From the NCBI GenBank assembly GCA_009829735.1, contig CM020620.1, positions 27,932,951 to 27,996,950 on the forward strand: a DNA stretch of 64,000 nt. Direction: 5' to 3'. Below are positions 1-10,075 of the stretch, piece by piece. Positions within the stretch are counted from its first letter, which is position 1, and each line of letters begins with the position of its first letter. Position numbers and translations under genes: made by a program. The notes under the pieces were generated by a model. The model worked only from the letters and a program-made list of their open reading frames with translations. It made no database searches and was not told the origin of the DNA. Source of the stretch: Pyropia yezoensis (Eukaryota; Rhodophyta; Bangiophyceae; Bangiales; Bangiaceae).

Positions 1-1135
1 GGGGGGCTGAGCGGAGGCGTCTGCCCTTCCGCCTCCCTTGCCCGGCAGCGCCCGCCCACCACTTGAGGTCTCCGAGGGCGTTCGCTTCGCAGCGGGAGGG
101 TGGGCCACCTCGCAACCCAGCCCGCAAGCGAGGGCTGTTGAGGAGGGCGAGGGTCACAGAGTCAGACGGGGCTCTGCCTCCCGCGACCACCTGCCTCTTT
201 TCTCGCCTCCCCAAGACCACCGCGATGCGGTGCTGGCACTCTCGTCGCCACCATTGCCGTCACCCTCAGCGCGCCGCTGTGCTCGACCGTAGCCTATTGG
301 CGGCTCTCGTCCGGCCGCCCCACTTGTTTATGGCCGCGTCCGCATCTTCCTCCCCGTCGCTACCTTTGCAGTGATGCTGGGAAGCGCCCATGTCCCCCCC
401 CCCCTCGCAGCCGCCGCCGCCTCCCCGATGGGTTGTGGCCACTGCCGTCGTGGCCTCGGCAGGCGAGGCGACCATCGCTGCACGGAGCAGCATCTTGCGT
501 GCCGTGGCAAGGCGGTCACTTGGCGGAGGTCCTGCCACGACGGTACGGAAGGGGGGGGGGGAGGGGGGTGAGTGACAGGGTTGAGGGGCTGCTGGCGTCG
601 CCAGCCGCGCTGGCTTCGACCAATGTTACGCGAACTGTGGAGGTGGGGGAAGGGGATTGTTGGGGCGCCCGCCGGACGTCACTTCTGTCACGGTGGACCT
701 TGGCGGACTGCCTCGTCCCGTCGGGGTTGCTGGAGATGGTAAGCACGGGCCGTCTACGCGGCAGATGTTGGCGACGGTGCGCTGTGCAACTGGTGCCGTC
801 GTTGTTATGCACTCTTTGTCGTCACTGCAGGCGGGGGGGCAGGGGCGGGTGTGTCAGGGGTAGGAGTCGGGCGGGCGGGAGTCGGGGCGGCTGTAGTCAT
901 GGGGTCGGCGAGGAGTGGGGCGGGAGCGGGGGGGTTGGAGCGGAGGAGGGGCGGGGGTGTGGCGGGCGGGGGAAGACCAGGAAGTAGCATCAAAGGCCAC
1001 TGGTACAGACAGTAGGAAGGTATTGCGGCCGGCTGTGACATATGTACACGTTGAAGCAGGCTTTCCTCCCGATTCGAAGCCATCCGAAGAGGACTTTGGT
1101 GAGTTTCTAAAAGACGAAGTAATACAGTATTGTTC
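1..1135. other. GC-rich sequence without a recognised gene
   Basis: Open frames occur on both strands but are Pro/Arg/Ala-rich and overlap each other, as expected in very GC-rich DNA. No conserved motif, splice structure or repeat end was recognised before the start of the DIRS-type element. Confidence 0.5.
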
Positions 1136-1163
1136 AGCTGGGGGGGGCGGGGGTGATGATGCC
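1136..1163 (-). repeat. Candidate B2 short repeat of the PAT-like element
   Basis: Reads cagctg, a G-run, then tgatgatgcc, matching 1680-1707. In the split-repeat model of PAT-like elements this would be the distal B copy. About 170 bp of unexplained sequence lies between it and the A copy, so the assignment is tentative. Confidence 0.4.
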
Positions 1164-1332
1164 GTAACGTTGTTTTACAATGCATGGCTAACAATCCTAT
1201 GACGGAGGGATTCACAATACAGACGCGGGTGTCCAGCACAAAGCAAAGGGACAACCGCCACAAAGGGACCCCGAGGTAGACCAGGGCGCACACCCACCCG
1301 GATGCGGCGACGAACACGCCGGGGAGGATAGG

Positions 1333-1680
1333 TGAGTGCGAGACTAGGGACGCTACCTCTCTCGGACCGCGGGGCAGGGGCGGGCCGCCGGGGCGCGGAT
1401 ATAGCGGGCGAGGCACGCACAGTGGCGGGAAGAGGGGTCGGCGCCAGCTCGTGGGCGCCGGGCGTAACTACCCAACGCGGCCGCTGTGCTGCCGAGACGG
1501 CTCGCGGCGGCGAAACGGCTCGCCGTGCCAGACGGAGCCCCCTCCCCCCCCCCGCCGTCAAGAGGCGGCATCTGCGCTGCGTCCCGCTCTCGCGCCAGCG
1601 TAGACCTGTCGGCTCCACAACCGGCGGCCCGGGCACGGACCAAATGCCGGCCCAATCGCCAGAAAACGACAGGTGTACCC
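1333..1680 (-). repeat. Terminal direct repeat, left copy (A2)
   Basis: Starts with gagactagggacgctacc and ends near caggtgtacc. It matches 7019-7360 in the same orientation with only scattered differences. The two copies flank the gag-to-recombinase block. Confidence 0.75.
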
Positions 1681-1707
1681 AGCTGGGGGGGGGGGGGGTG
1701 ATGATGC
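1680..1707 (-). repeat. Candidate B1 short repeat
   Basis: A cagctg-G-run-tgatgatgcc motif adjoining the A2 repeat, with a second copy at 1136-1163. The position fits the B1A2 junction of a split direct repeat. Confidence 0.4.
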
Positions 1708-1747
1708 CACTTGAGATGGGAGATGACCGACCTCTGCCGCTGTCGAG

Positions 1748-2838
1748 CTAGGTGACCAACGGCGCGTAGCGGGAGAAGAGCGCCCGTGCCGTGGGTTCGT
1801 TGTCCAGCTGCGCGTCAATGTAGTGCTTGAAGGCGGTCTTGGCGCTTGACAGCCCCATCAGCTGGTAGATCAGCCCGACCACCAGCCCGATGGAGTGAGC
1901 AGCCGACGCCGCGCCTGCGCGGAGGGAGTGCCCCGACCATTTCACGCCGAGCGGTGGCTGGTGGTCCGTGAGGGTGAGCGCGCGCCGCAACCAGGTAGTA
2001 ACGACCCGCGAGGGCAACGGCTGAAGCGCGGAGTGACCAGGCGGCTCAAATAAATGGTCCGCCGAAGGCCGGCCTGCCCGTCAGTGTCGCACCCACACGC
2101 GGCGCACCAGCCGCAGGGCAGGGTCCTGGGCCCAACCGCCCTGGGCCTCCGGGACACGGAAAGAGATGCGCTCGCCCTGCTCCAGGGTGCCCATCTTGTA
2201 AGTGGGCACCTGTACCTGAAGCCCATCCGCCACAATGCGCACGTCACGCGCGCGTAAGTTGGCGGCCGCACCGGGACTGTTGCACATCAGGAACGACAGC
2301 GCCAAGCCGGCGCACTCCCGTTCGAGCAACCGGTCAGTCGTCCCCAATCCCAAATGGACGACATCGAGGATAACGGCCGACGGCAGCGAACCGCGGCGCT
2401 CAGGGAGCGCCCCCTCCGCGGGCACGTACAGCCGCCGGTAACCTAGCTTGGCCGCGTGGACCAAGTCGTCGTCCGTAGGGGACGCTAAGCCAGCCATCTG
2501 GTGCACGGCACCGATGGCCGTGAGTTAGTTGGCGACGGTGGCCGACTGCGCCTTCTTGCCCGCTAGGTGAACGCCGAGGCAGCAGACGCCGCTCTCAGGC
2601 TCCGCTGGTAACGGGCGCAGGCCATCTCGGGAGCAGAAGTCACAGAAAGCCTCCCACGCGTGAAGGTAGCGCATTTGAGTAGTCGGCTGGTGCTTGGCAT
2701 CGACTAGTCGCCGCGCCTCAGCCGAACCTTCGCCGTGTCCGAAGCGGTGGGAGTATAGCCATCCAGTGAGGCGGCGCCAGCGCTCACCGCGTGGCACCGG
2801 GTTGCGCCGCCTCCGCCGAACCGGAAGGCCACCACGTC
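1748..2838 (-). pseudogene. Tyrosine recombinase (YR) of the DIRS/PAT-like element
   Basis: One minus-strand frame holds the whole enzyme, which would integrate the circular cDNA intermediate. The N-terminal part has a core-binding-like helix region around TTQMRYLHAWEAFCDF. The catalytic part has the first Arg in AANLRARDV, the HxxR box as GHSLRAG and the nucleophile Tyr in KHYID near the C terminus. The frame is broken by TAA at 2525-2527 and TGA at 2081-2083. The frame stays open upstream over the methyltransferase frame, the overlapping arrangement usual in DIRS elements, so the true start is not visible. The Arg, HxxR and Tyr set in the right order after RT/RNase H makes the family call firm. 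Confidence 0.82.
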
Positions 2839-5268
2839 CTACCGCCGCTGACGCGATGATCCCGCCCGGCTTCCGTGGATAGAGACGCCCTCGACAGCCG
2901 GCAGCGCCATGTAGTCGCTGCACGCCTCCATGGATGCCGCCCACCACGACTGGGCTTCCCATCTGGGGGCCACTAGTGTAGCGCGGGCGCCCGTCGTCAC
3001 AATCTTGTGCACGACGGGCCCCAGGAGATTGAACGGCGGGTTGCACCAGCAGTTTTCCCCCAGCCACGACCGGTTCATCGCACCCACTCCCGATGAGCCC
3101 GGCGCCGCATGCCGCGAGAAAGAGCGACCGCACTTGGCGTTCTCCGCCGTAGCAAATAGGTCCAGCGTGTGCGGTCCCCACCGCGCCTCCAGGCGGGCAA
3201 AGCCAGCGTCATACAGGGAACAGTCGGTGGAGTCGCGCGCACGCAAGAGCGAGTCCGCCCACTTGTTCACCGCGCTTGGCAGGTACTCGGCCCGCAAGGA
3301 GACTCCCATAGAGTCGCATACGGCGTGCAGGCGGCGAAGCTAGCTCATTACCGCCCTTGACCTGCTGCTCCCGTTGTTCCCCACGTGCATCAGCACCTGC
3401 GAGTCGGTCTTGAGCTGTACCAGCGTGTGGGGGTCCTTCCATAGGTCCACAAAGGAGAACAGGCCGAGCCGCACGGCGCCCAGCTCGAGCAGGTTGATGC
3501 GCTTGTGCTGCCGAGCGGCCTCGTGAAACCCCCTCGCCGGCACCAGCTGGTTGAACGTGGCCCCCCACCCTGCGGTGCTGGCGTCTGTGTGGAGCGTCAC
3601 CGTCGGCTCGGTTGCCCACAGCGCCCGCCCCGTCAGAGCGTGCTCGTCCAGCCGGGCCCACCAGCGGAGGTCCGATGTGGCTTGGCGGCCAAGCCGCACA
3701 CGCCTGCCCGAGTCGTCCTTGTGGTCGACCATAGCGTCGTACAGGCTGCGTAACTTGAAGCGTGCGTTGGGGACCGAGAGAAGAGTGGACATCGCCGCGC
3801 CGCAAAACGAACGCAGCAGAGCGTGCCGCGTCAATCGCCGGTGATGCGCAGCCTCGCTCAGGATCTTGACCGCCATGGCTTTCACCTTCGTCGTGCGATC
3901 CGGCGTCAGGAGAAACAGCTGCCTGCGGGTGTCGACCAAGTGGCTGTGGCAGTATTGACCCCCAGGTAGGGTGGCAACACGTGCCATGCAAGGGGCGGCA
4001 GGCCACTAGCCTGATCCGTTCCTCCCCCTGCATTTGGGTCCATATTCCCTAAGTTTGGGATAGTTAGCTTAGTAGTAAATCCAACTTGGATTTGAGGGTT
4101 TTCTGCATTTATCGTCTTGAATTTTCGTGTGGCCCGGTGGGCAGGTGCTGGGGTGGGAGATTCTGAGTGGCGAGATTCTGAGTGGACCCTGGGGGGATAA
4201 GGGGAGGGACAGCGGGGCTTGGCCCTGCGTCCCCGTCCCGACCAAGAAACTGTTGGACCACACACCATCCTCTTGTTTGTCCGTGGGGGGTTTGCCCCAC
4301 AACAGGGACAGAGTGTGTGCGACTTGCACTTCTTCCGGTTCCCCCGACACGGGAGGCAGCCCTAGCACACCGCCCCAACTTGGGTGCCGTGTGTGCTTGT
4401 GGTTTTTGCCACAGTGGCCTAGCAACGGCAGCTACGTAGTGCCTTTCCAGCGCCCCTTGGTAGGATGAAGTTGGAGGCCCAGCAGGGAGAACAGCTGCTG
4501 CACGTCCTTGCTGCCGCGTTTGGCGTCCAACCTGGTCGCCGGCCTGCCCCTGCGGCTTGGTGGGGCCCCCCCCAAGTCGTCGACGTACACTATGACCCGG
4601 AAGCCCAACGCCCTCAGCCGTTGAACCACAGGGCGACAAACCTTCGTCCAAAGGTATGGCGCGACCCGCAGGCCAAACGGCATAGTCAACGACTGCAAGG
4701 TCCTGCCCAACACCTGGAAGGCAAAGTACTTGCGGTCCTCTCCCCTCAGCAACAGGTGGTGATAAGCATCGCGTACGTCCCATTTGATTAGCTCGTCCCC
4801 CGGGCGCAGCTGTGCCGCCAGCTGCGCCAAGGTCTCGTACTTGAAGCGCCTCGGGTCAATGTAGTCGTTGGGCACTCGCCAGTCCATGACGAACCGCTTC
4901 TTCCCCGCGGCCGTGACCACAAAGCCGTTGACGATGACCACTTGCTGGTCGATCTCCTCGTCGAATATCTCCTTCCAGTAGCCCTTGGCTAGGCAGCGCG
5001 CGATCTCCGCCTCGGCGAAGGCCTTGTCCGCGTCGGCGAGTGAAAACGCACGCGCTCGATGGTAGCGCGGTCGCCTCAGCCAGGATATCTGCGCCCCATG
5101 TGTGAGATTCTTCAGAACCCACCGCGTGGCTCCCAAGGAGCGCCTGTGCTTCAGCGCTCGCTTGGAAGTCACGTATGGTGGAGGGGGCGGGGTGCTGCCG
5201 CCCTCCTCCGGGCCAGAGGTCGTACCGGCCGGGTTGGCCAAGTCCCGGTCGGCGGGTGGAAAAATCAC
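2839..5268 (-). pseudogene. Pol of the DIRS/PAT-like element: RT, RNase H and methyltransferase-like domains
   Basis: The RT lies at 5268-4432. Its motifs include FVMDWRVPND, the first catalytic Asp in IKWDVRDAYHH, PFGLRVAPYLW and the active site YVDD. RNase H follows after the solo LTR (3944-3340): TLHTDASTAGWG, then NLLELGAV, then a LKTDSQVL segment. A TAG at 3340-3342 breaks the frame just before the RNase H tail (SAVNKWADSLLR). The last part (3309-2839) has a DLFATAEN segment and CNPPF. That matches the NPPF/Y catalytic motif of the Dam-like N6-adenine methyltransferase domain known at this place in DIRS-like elements. The LTR plus its duplicated GTGGC adds 474 bp, so RT and RNase H remain in the same frame. 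Confidence 0.82.
3945..4413 (+). repeat. Solo LTR, family 1 (chromovirus-like), with perfect TSD
   Basis: A 469-bp unit begins TGTGGCAGTATTGACC and ends TTTTTGCCACA (5'-TG...CA-3'). It is flanked by the 5-bp target duplication GTGGC (3940-3944 and 4414-4418). It matches the LTRs of the gag-pol copies at 47832-48301 and 58570-59037. A single LTR with an intact duplication means an element inserted in the DIRS RT/RNase H gene and its two LTRs then recombined, removing the interior. Confidence 0.95.
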
Positions 5269-6947
5269 TTCTTCCCACCCCCGCCGGCGTTGCCGGCAGG
5301 CTGCCCACCTCCCTTGCCGCCCTTAGTGCCGCCGTGGCCGCCTCCTCCGCCGCCGCCACCTTTCGCGCCACCGCCGCCGTCGCCACCTCCACCGCCCCCT
5401 CCGCCTCCGTCCCCGCCGCCCCCCGGGGCGGTGCCGCCCCCGCCACCACCGCCGCCTCGGCGGCGACGCCGCCCAGTCGTGCCAGCGCGGATCTCGTCGG
5501 CGCGCTTGGCGTGGGCGCGGCTCTCGTCCCTGGCCACGTTCTCGAGGAAGCGCTGGAAACCTGGACCGCGGGCGCGGTTGCGGGGGACAGCGTCCGAGCA
5601 CCGGTAGAGCTCCGCCAATCCTGGCTCCTCCTTGGAGGCGACAAGGTAGTCGTAGCGGGCCGCCAAGATGCGGAAGTGGAGGCGGGAGGCGATCGCAAGC
5701 CACGCCATGCGCTCGTCGAGCTCCGACTTGGAGAGGGTTGTGGTATAAAACTCGATCCTCTCAGGCACGTGTCAATATCCCTCGGAGGAAGGGGACAGGT
5801 AACACAGAAAGGGGAACTACGAGAGTGGTATGCATGTTGCCTCTTGTGCCTGCTCGCAGAGCAAACAGATACGCACGGTAGTGCACACGGGGAAGAGGAA
5901 AGCAAACGCGCAGTTGTCTTTTTCCTGAGGGCGCGGGCCAAGGGCGCCTCGCTGTCCCTCTCAACGTGCATCTGGGGGAGCCTCGGCACGTTGGCCAGGT
6001 AGCCCCCCCATACCCCCGAGTGGCCCCGACCCGAGTCTAACCTCGTCAGGTCGGGGGCCACTATCAGTACTAACTCTATTCCCACTCACCAATCTCACAC
6101 TCAAATTCTCTCAAATAAAGTCCCTCACAAATATGCAAAAACCCATCAGAAATCCCTCTCTCACGAGTGGATAGCGTAGTCCACCGCATCCCAGTGCCGG
6201 GCACGGACCACGGCCGCCAACCATCACCACACGGCGGGCGTGTTCTGGCACCTGGTGCCCTCTGGTCGCAGTCCCGCGTCGGCGCCAAGTCGGGGCCAGG
6301 GATGCTACAAGGGTGTTGCGGGAATGGTACACGGTGAGGCAGTTGTTGGCAATCTCCTGCGCCCAAGTGCACGACTGGTACGTGGCGTCCGCCTCGTCGC
6401 GGTCCGGGCCGGTGATGGGGAAAACCTCCTTGTGCTCCGAGTCCTTGGGCTTGAAGGGGAAGGGCAGCCCGTCGCTGCGCCGGAGGCGCCGGGGGGCTGA
6501 AAAGCTGCCGAGTAAGTCACCCGGCACGGGGAGCTCGGGGTGGTCAAAGCCGTCTGGATGGCCGACGACCTGGTCTGAAAGCGCACGCGGCGCCCCACTG
6601 GAGCCCGCGAAGCCCGCCCCGCCAACATCTCCGGCCTCACGCAGGAGGGAGTCGTCGTCGCTGCTCTCGGCGTCACCTTCGGGATCGAATGGGGGGACGG
6701 CAGGGCGGAGGGAAGCGGCAACACGACCGGGATCGGTTGGGGCGGCCGCTGGCAGCGCCGCGGCCGCCGCTCCACCAGCGGGGGGTCGCGAGGGCTCACC
6801 GCTTGGGGGGGGGCCCCCGCCAGCCGCCGGCTGCGCCGCATGACCTTGCTGGGACGCTAGAGAAGCAACCAGGGAATCAACGGTGGCCTTCAAGGCCATC
6901 AGATCGACCGCAGGGGGGGAACGGGGAGAGTCAGGATCACTCGTCAT
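5265..6947 (-). pseudogene. Gag-like protein of the DIRS/PAT-like element, split by a solo LTR
   Basis: The first ATG of this frame is at 6947 (MTSDPDSPRS); the frame extends further upstream only through a non-ATG codon. The N-terminal part is Pro/Ala/Gly-rich, then acidic (GDAESSDDDSLL). A conserved-looking region runs up to YHSRNTL, where the family-2 solo LTR (5739-6309) is inserted. The frame resumes with SKSELDERMAWLAI and ends in a Gly-rich tail of about 70 residues, probably nucleic-acid binding in place of a zinc knuckle. The insertion plus TSD is 576 bp, so the frame is conserved. No Cys-His knuckle is seen, as in many DIRS gags. The stop overlaps the start of the RT frame. Confidence 0.7.
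5739..6309 (-). repeat. Solo LTR, family 2, with perfect TSD
   Basis: On the minus strand it starts TGTAGCATCCCTGG and ends TTTTATACCACA (571 bp). The 5-bp duplication AGGGT lies on both sides (5734-5738 and 6310-6314). A second, similar copy with its own duplication is at 38242-38813. Neither copy has an attached internal region, so the retroelement family cannot be named. It is unrelated in sequence to LTR family 1. Confidence 0.93.
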
Positions 6948-7018
6948 GCTCACGCAAGATGCGCGCAACCAACGTTGGACCACGCCCCGCAGGGACGGGA
7001 AACCTAGTCCGCACGCAG

Positions 7019-7360
7019 TACGAGACTAGGGACGCTACCCGTCTCGGACCGCGGGGCAGGGGCGGGCCGCCGGGGGGCGGATATTGCGGGCGAGGCACGT
7101 ACAGTGGCGGGAAGAGGGGTCGGCGCCAGCTCGTGGGCGCCGGGCGTAACTGCCCAACGCGGCCGCCGTGCTACCAAGACGGCTCGCGGCGGCGAAACGG
7201 CTCGCCGTGCCAGACGGAGCCCCCTCCCGCCCCCGCCGTCAAGAGGCGGCATCTGCGCTGCGTCCCGCTCTCGCGCCAGCGTAGACCTGTCGGCTCCACA
7301 ACCGGCGGCCCGGGCCCGGACCAAATGCCGGCCCAATCGCCTGAATACGGCAGGTGTACC
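7019..7360 (-). repeat. Terminal direct repeat, right copy (A1)
   Basis: Matches 1333-1680 in the same orientation. In the minus-strand reading this is the 5' end of the PAT-like element, followed by gag about 70 bp later. Confidence 0.75.
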
Positions 7361-7897
7361 TTTTCAAACACTGGATCCCAAAGCCTGAGCAAGCCAGGTA
7401 CCAGCGGTATGCTGGATACCCGGAGAGTGTACGCAAAAGAGACCTCTTACGATGTATTTACCAAGACGCAGGGATCGGAAAGACAAGGCGTCGCCGGGAA
7501 GGCTGATCGTAATCCGCTCGCTGAAGTATTTAAACGTGCCGACTACAGCTGAATGTACCGCACGTACAGAACAGTACTGTACATACAGAGCCTTGTGCAC
7601 ACGACACGGGGGGCTACATTGTTTGGTCGTCGTCGACGCGCCCGTGCATTTCCTTGCGCCACTTCTTGTTCGCATGGGGAGAGCATGTCACAGCTTGCAT
7701 ACTCGGGTATACCCGGGCGCCTACGGTACACGAACCCTCTTTTTACACCCTTGTCTGGCCGCTACTACCTGTCGTCTCTTGGCTCGGCTGCGCTGTGGCT
7801 GTCCAGGCCCTGATTATAATTTCTTGTATCCCTTCTCTTCAGGCTCGTCCTCTTCTCTCCCGAACCGACACGCCCTAACCGGCAGCGACTGGGCGCT
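7361..7897. other. Intergenic / 5' region of the AATF-like gene
   Basis: No repeat or gene is recognised. The region is less GC-rich than its surroundings and has pyrimidine-rich stretches directly before the ATG at 7898. Promoter elements cannot be fixed from sequence alone. Confidence 0.4.
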
Positions 7898-9597
7898 ATG
7901 TCATCCTCTTCAGACCACCCACCCTCGACAGGGACAGACGACTCGGACGGGGGCTCTTATGCGGAAGACGCCCGCTCCCGCCGCTTGTCGTCGCGGTCGC
8001 CCCCACCGGCTGGGACCGCCCCCGGCTGGGCGGCGGCCGCCGCCGCTGCGGATGCAGCCGAGATGACCCGCCTCGCGTCGGAGCTGGCGTCGCTGCGCGA
8101 CGGAGAGGCCGCTGCTGCCGCAGCACTGTCGGCTTCGGCGGCGCGGGAGCGGAGGGCAGCAGCTGCAGTGGCTGCTCAGCAGGTGCGTGCGCTGGGCAGG
8201 TGGAGGGGCGAAGTTGGATGGGGGGGGGGGTCACGGGACGCGGGCGGGTGCCTGCGGGTACCGGGGCGCATGATGATAGACTTGCCGGCGGTGGCGGGCG
8301 CCTCGAACCATTTCGTCGGCATATTTGATAATGGGACCCCCTCCGGCGGTGACGCTGTCGCCTACGGGTACGGCGTGCTGCTAACGTCTTGGGTTTTTGG
8401 TTACGCCGGCCACGAGAGCTCTGTCCCATCGCTCCGGCCTCGCGCTTTCTGTGCCCCCCCTTAATTACTCGTTCCCCTGCTCTTCCCGCCCTTTCCCTGT
8501 AGGAGGCCCACGATGCGGCCCTGCGCCTGCGCATGCGCCTCCAACCGGTGCTGGCAGCCTCGGCGCGGCTGCCAACGGGTACGCCCGGCGCTTCCTTTTG
8601 GGCGGCTCTGCGCGCCGCGCCACCCACCTCTGTGGGTGGTGTGGACGTGGCAGCCGACTCGGCCGCCGCAGCGGCGGCTCTGTCGGGCCTCGCGACCGCC
8701 ATTGTGGCGCTCCAGGGCCGCATGGCGGTCGCGTCGGGGTCGTTTGTGCCCCCCCCATTGCCACCCTCGCCGTCTTCGGCTGGCGGCAGCCAGGGGGCCG
8801 CCGCGGGGGACCCCACGCCCGCCCTGGGCGCGCTGATGGCCACGCTGGCGCCCTGGCGCGACAGCGTTGCGGATGAGTGGGCTGCGGCGGTGCGTGAGTC
8901 GATGGGCGGCAGCGGTGGTGGTGGTAGCGGTGGCGGCGGCAGCGGCGGCGGCCTGTCGGCCCTTCACCAGCCGCCATCGGTACAGATTGCGCGGATGCTG
9001 GCGGATGCCCCTCGCCTCATTGAGCGGACTCGCGTTCGTCGGTCGCGAGCGGTGGTCATTGGCCTGGATGATGGGCGGCGGGCCAAGAAGGCACGCCCGG
9101 CTGCGCTGTCAGACGGGAGTGGGGAGAAAGAGCAAGATGCGGAGCGGGAGGAGGGAGACGACAACCGGTCGCCTGTGCTACCTGTGCCCCCCCCAGGCAC
9201 TACTACCGCCGCCGCCGACACTGCCGAGGCCGCAGCGGCGGCTGAGGTATACGACGATGGTGACTTTTACCAACAGCTCCTTCGGGAGGTGGTGGACGGC
9301 CCTGCCGGTGGGCGTGGCGCTGGGGCGGGCGGCGGCGTCGGGGGGGGGCTTGGCGTGGGCGCCGGCGCCGGAGCGCTGGCTGTTCGTCGCGCGAGGGCGG
9401 CGTCCAACAGCCGGGCGCGAGGCTATGTGGCGGGCGATGGGCGGCGGCGGTCCAAGGGCCGTGCCATCCGCTACGACGTGCATGAGAAGTTGGTGGGCTT
9501 CTTGGCTCCCCGGGGAGGGGACGTCCCGCCAGGTATGGAGGAGGTTATCGGTGGACTGTTTGGTGCTGGCCGGCGGCGGCGACAAAAGCAGGCCTGA
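7898..9597 (+). CDS. AATF/Bfr2 family ribosome-biogenesis protein (two exons)
   Basis: Exon 1 is 7898-8182, with the donor after CAGCAG in CAG|GTGCGT. The intron ends in TTTCCCTGTAG, and exon 2 is 8503-9597. The phase is 0 and the product about 459 residues. The C-terminal half carries the family signature: YDDGDFYQQLLREVV, a stretch that usually reads DDxDFYxxLL in AATF/Bfr2, then SKGRAIRYDVHEKLVGFLAP, the TRAUB-domain core, and the GLFG ending. Family members act in the nucleolus in the small-subunit processome at early pre-rRNA cleavages; the animal protein is also called Che-1. The N-terminal half is low-complexity Ala/Arg/Glu, probably coiled coil. A natural Gly4Ser-like linker lies at 8910-8954, and a basic segment is near the C terminus. 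Intact in this window. Confidence 0.88.
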
Positions 9598-9771
9598 CGG
9601 GCTGTTGCGCAACAATTGCAATGCTGGGGGGATGATGAGACGGGTTGGACGGTCTGAAAGTGTGTAGTGTGTCTCATGACCATGGTGTTTGTGTTCCGGT
9701 GAGAGTGGTGATCCCTCATCGCTGAAGTGGCCCCTCAGGTCCCTTTGCCACGAAAGTGACTGTCGGCTATA
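9598..9771. other. 3' flank of the AATF-like gene
   Basis: Short intergenic stretch between the AATF-like stop and the inverted repeat at 9772. No canonical AATAAA signal was seen. Confidence 0.3.
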
Positions 9772-9886
9772 GTGCGTCCCGTAAAAACTAGACGTGCACG
9801 TGTCGTGATCATGTCAAATATCGGCCACTGGACCAATCAAACCCACACTGCACGACCTGTGCACGTACACTTTTTACGGGACGCAC
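9772..9886. repeat. 115-bp imperfect palindrome, candidate MITE
   Basis: The left arm starts GTGCGTCCCGTAAAAA and the right arm is its exact complement, TTTTTACGGGACGCAC. Beyond the first 16 bp, most of the next 20 bp also pair (ACGTGCAC and GTCGTG blocks). The interior holds a CCAAT motif (GACCAATC, about 9831). No clean target duplication could be defined. The element lies about 190 bp upstream of the MED4 ATG. Confidence 0.7.
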
Positions 9887-10075
9887 AATATCTCGGTTTC
9901 GTCTGCCAGTCCACCATCCCGCCAACTTCATCCATCCTCATCGTGCGCGCGCTGCGCCCGCGTTCAAGGTTGCTGTGCCAGCCGCCACCTTCTACCCCCG
10001 TCCCCCGAGCGTGCGTGCCCGCCGCGGCGCACGCCGCTTACTCCAGCATTCGTCTCCCTACCCTCTTGCCTCAGA

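Larger units (their letters stand above)
1136..7360 (-). mobile_element. DIRS/PAT-type tyrosine-recombinase retrotransposon, decayed and interrupted
   Basis: On the minus strand the order is gag, reverse transcriptase, RNase H, methyltransferase-like domain, tyrosine recombinase. This is the DIRS-order arrangement; there is no DDE integrase. A ~345-bp near-identical direct repeat sits at both ends (7019-7360 and 1333-1680). A short G-rich motif ending tgatgatgcc occurs beside the left copy (1680-1707) and again at 1136-1163, suggesting the split direct repeats (A1 - genes - B1 A2 - B2) of PAT/Ngaro-like elements. Two solo LTRs are inserted in it (3945-4413 and 5739-6309). Each insertion plus its duplicated target is a multiple of 3, so the host frames are kept. 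Several in-frame stops show the copy is inactive. The outer limit at 1136 is tentative. Confidence 0.82.

Noticed and set aside
3340..3987. Frame starting MARVATLPGGQYCH as a gene of its own
   Set aside because: Its first residues are encoded by the solo LTR; the real gene is the DIRS RNase H interrupted at 3944.
5059..5607. Plus-strand Pro-rich frame opposite the DIRS gag C terminus
   Set aside because: It is the complement of the Gly-rich tail of gag on the minus strand; no independent motif.
5770..6309. Solo LTR limits at TGTCAATATCCC ... GGGATGCTACA
   Set aside because: The flanks gave no target duplication and the second copy continued 31 bp further; the end at 5739 gives a perfect AGGGT duplication.
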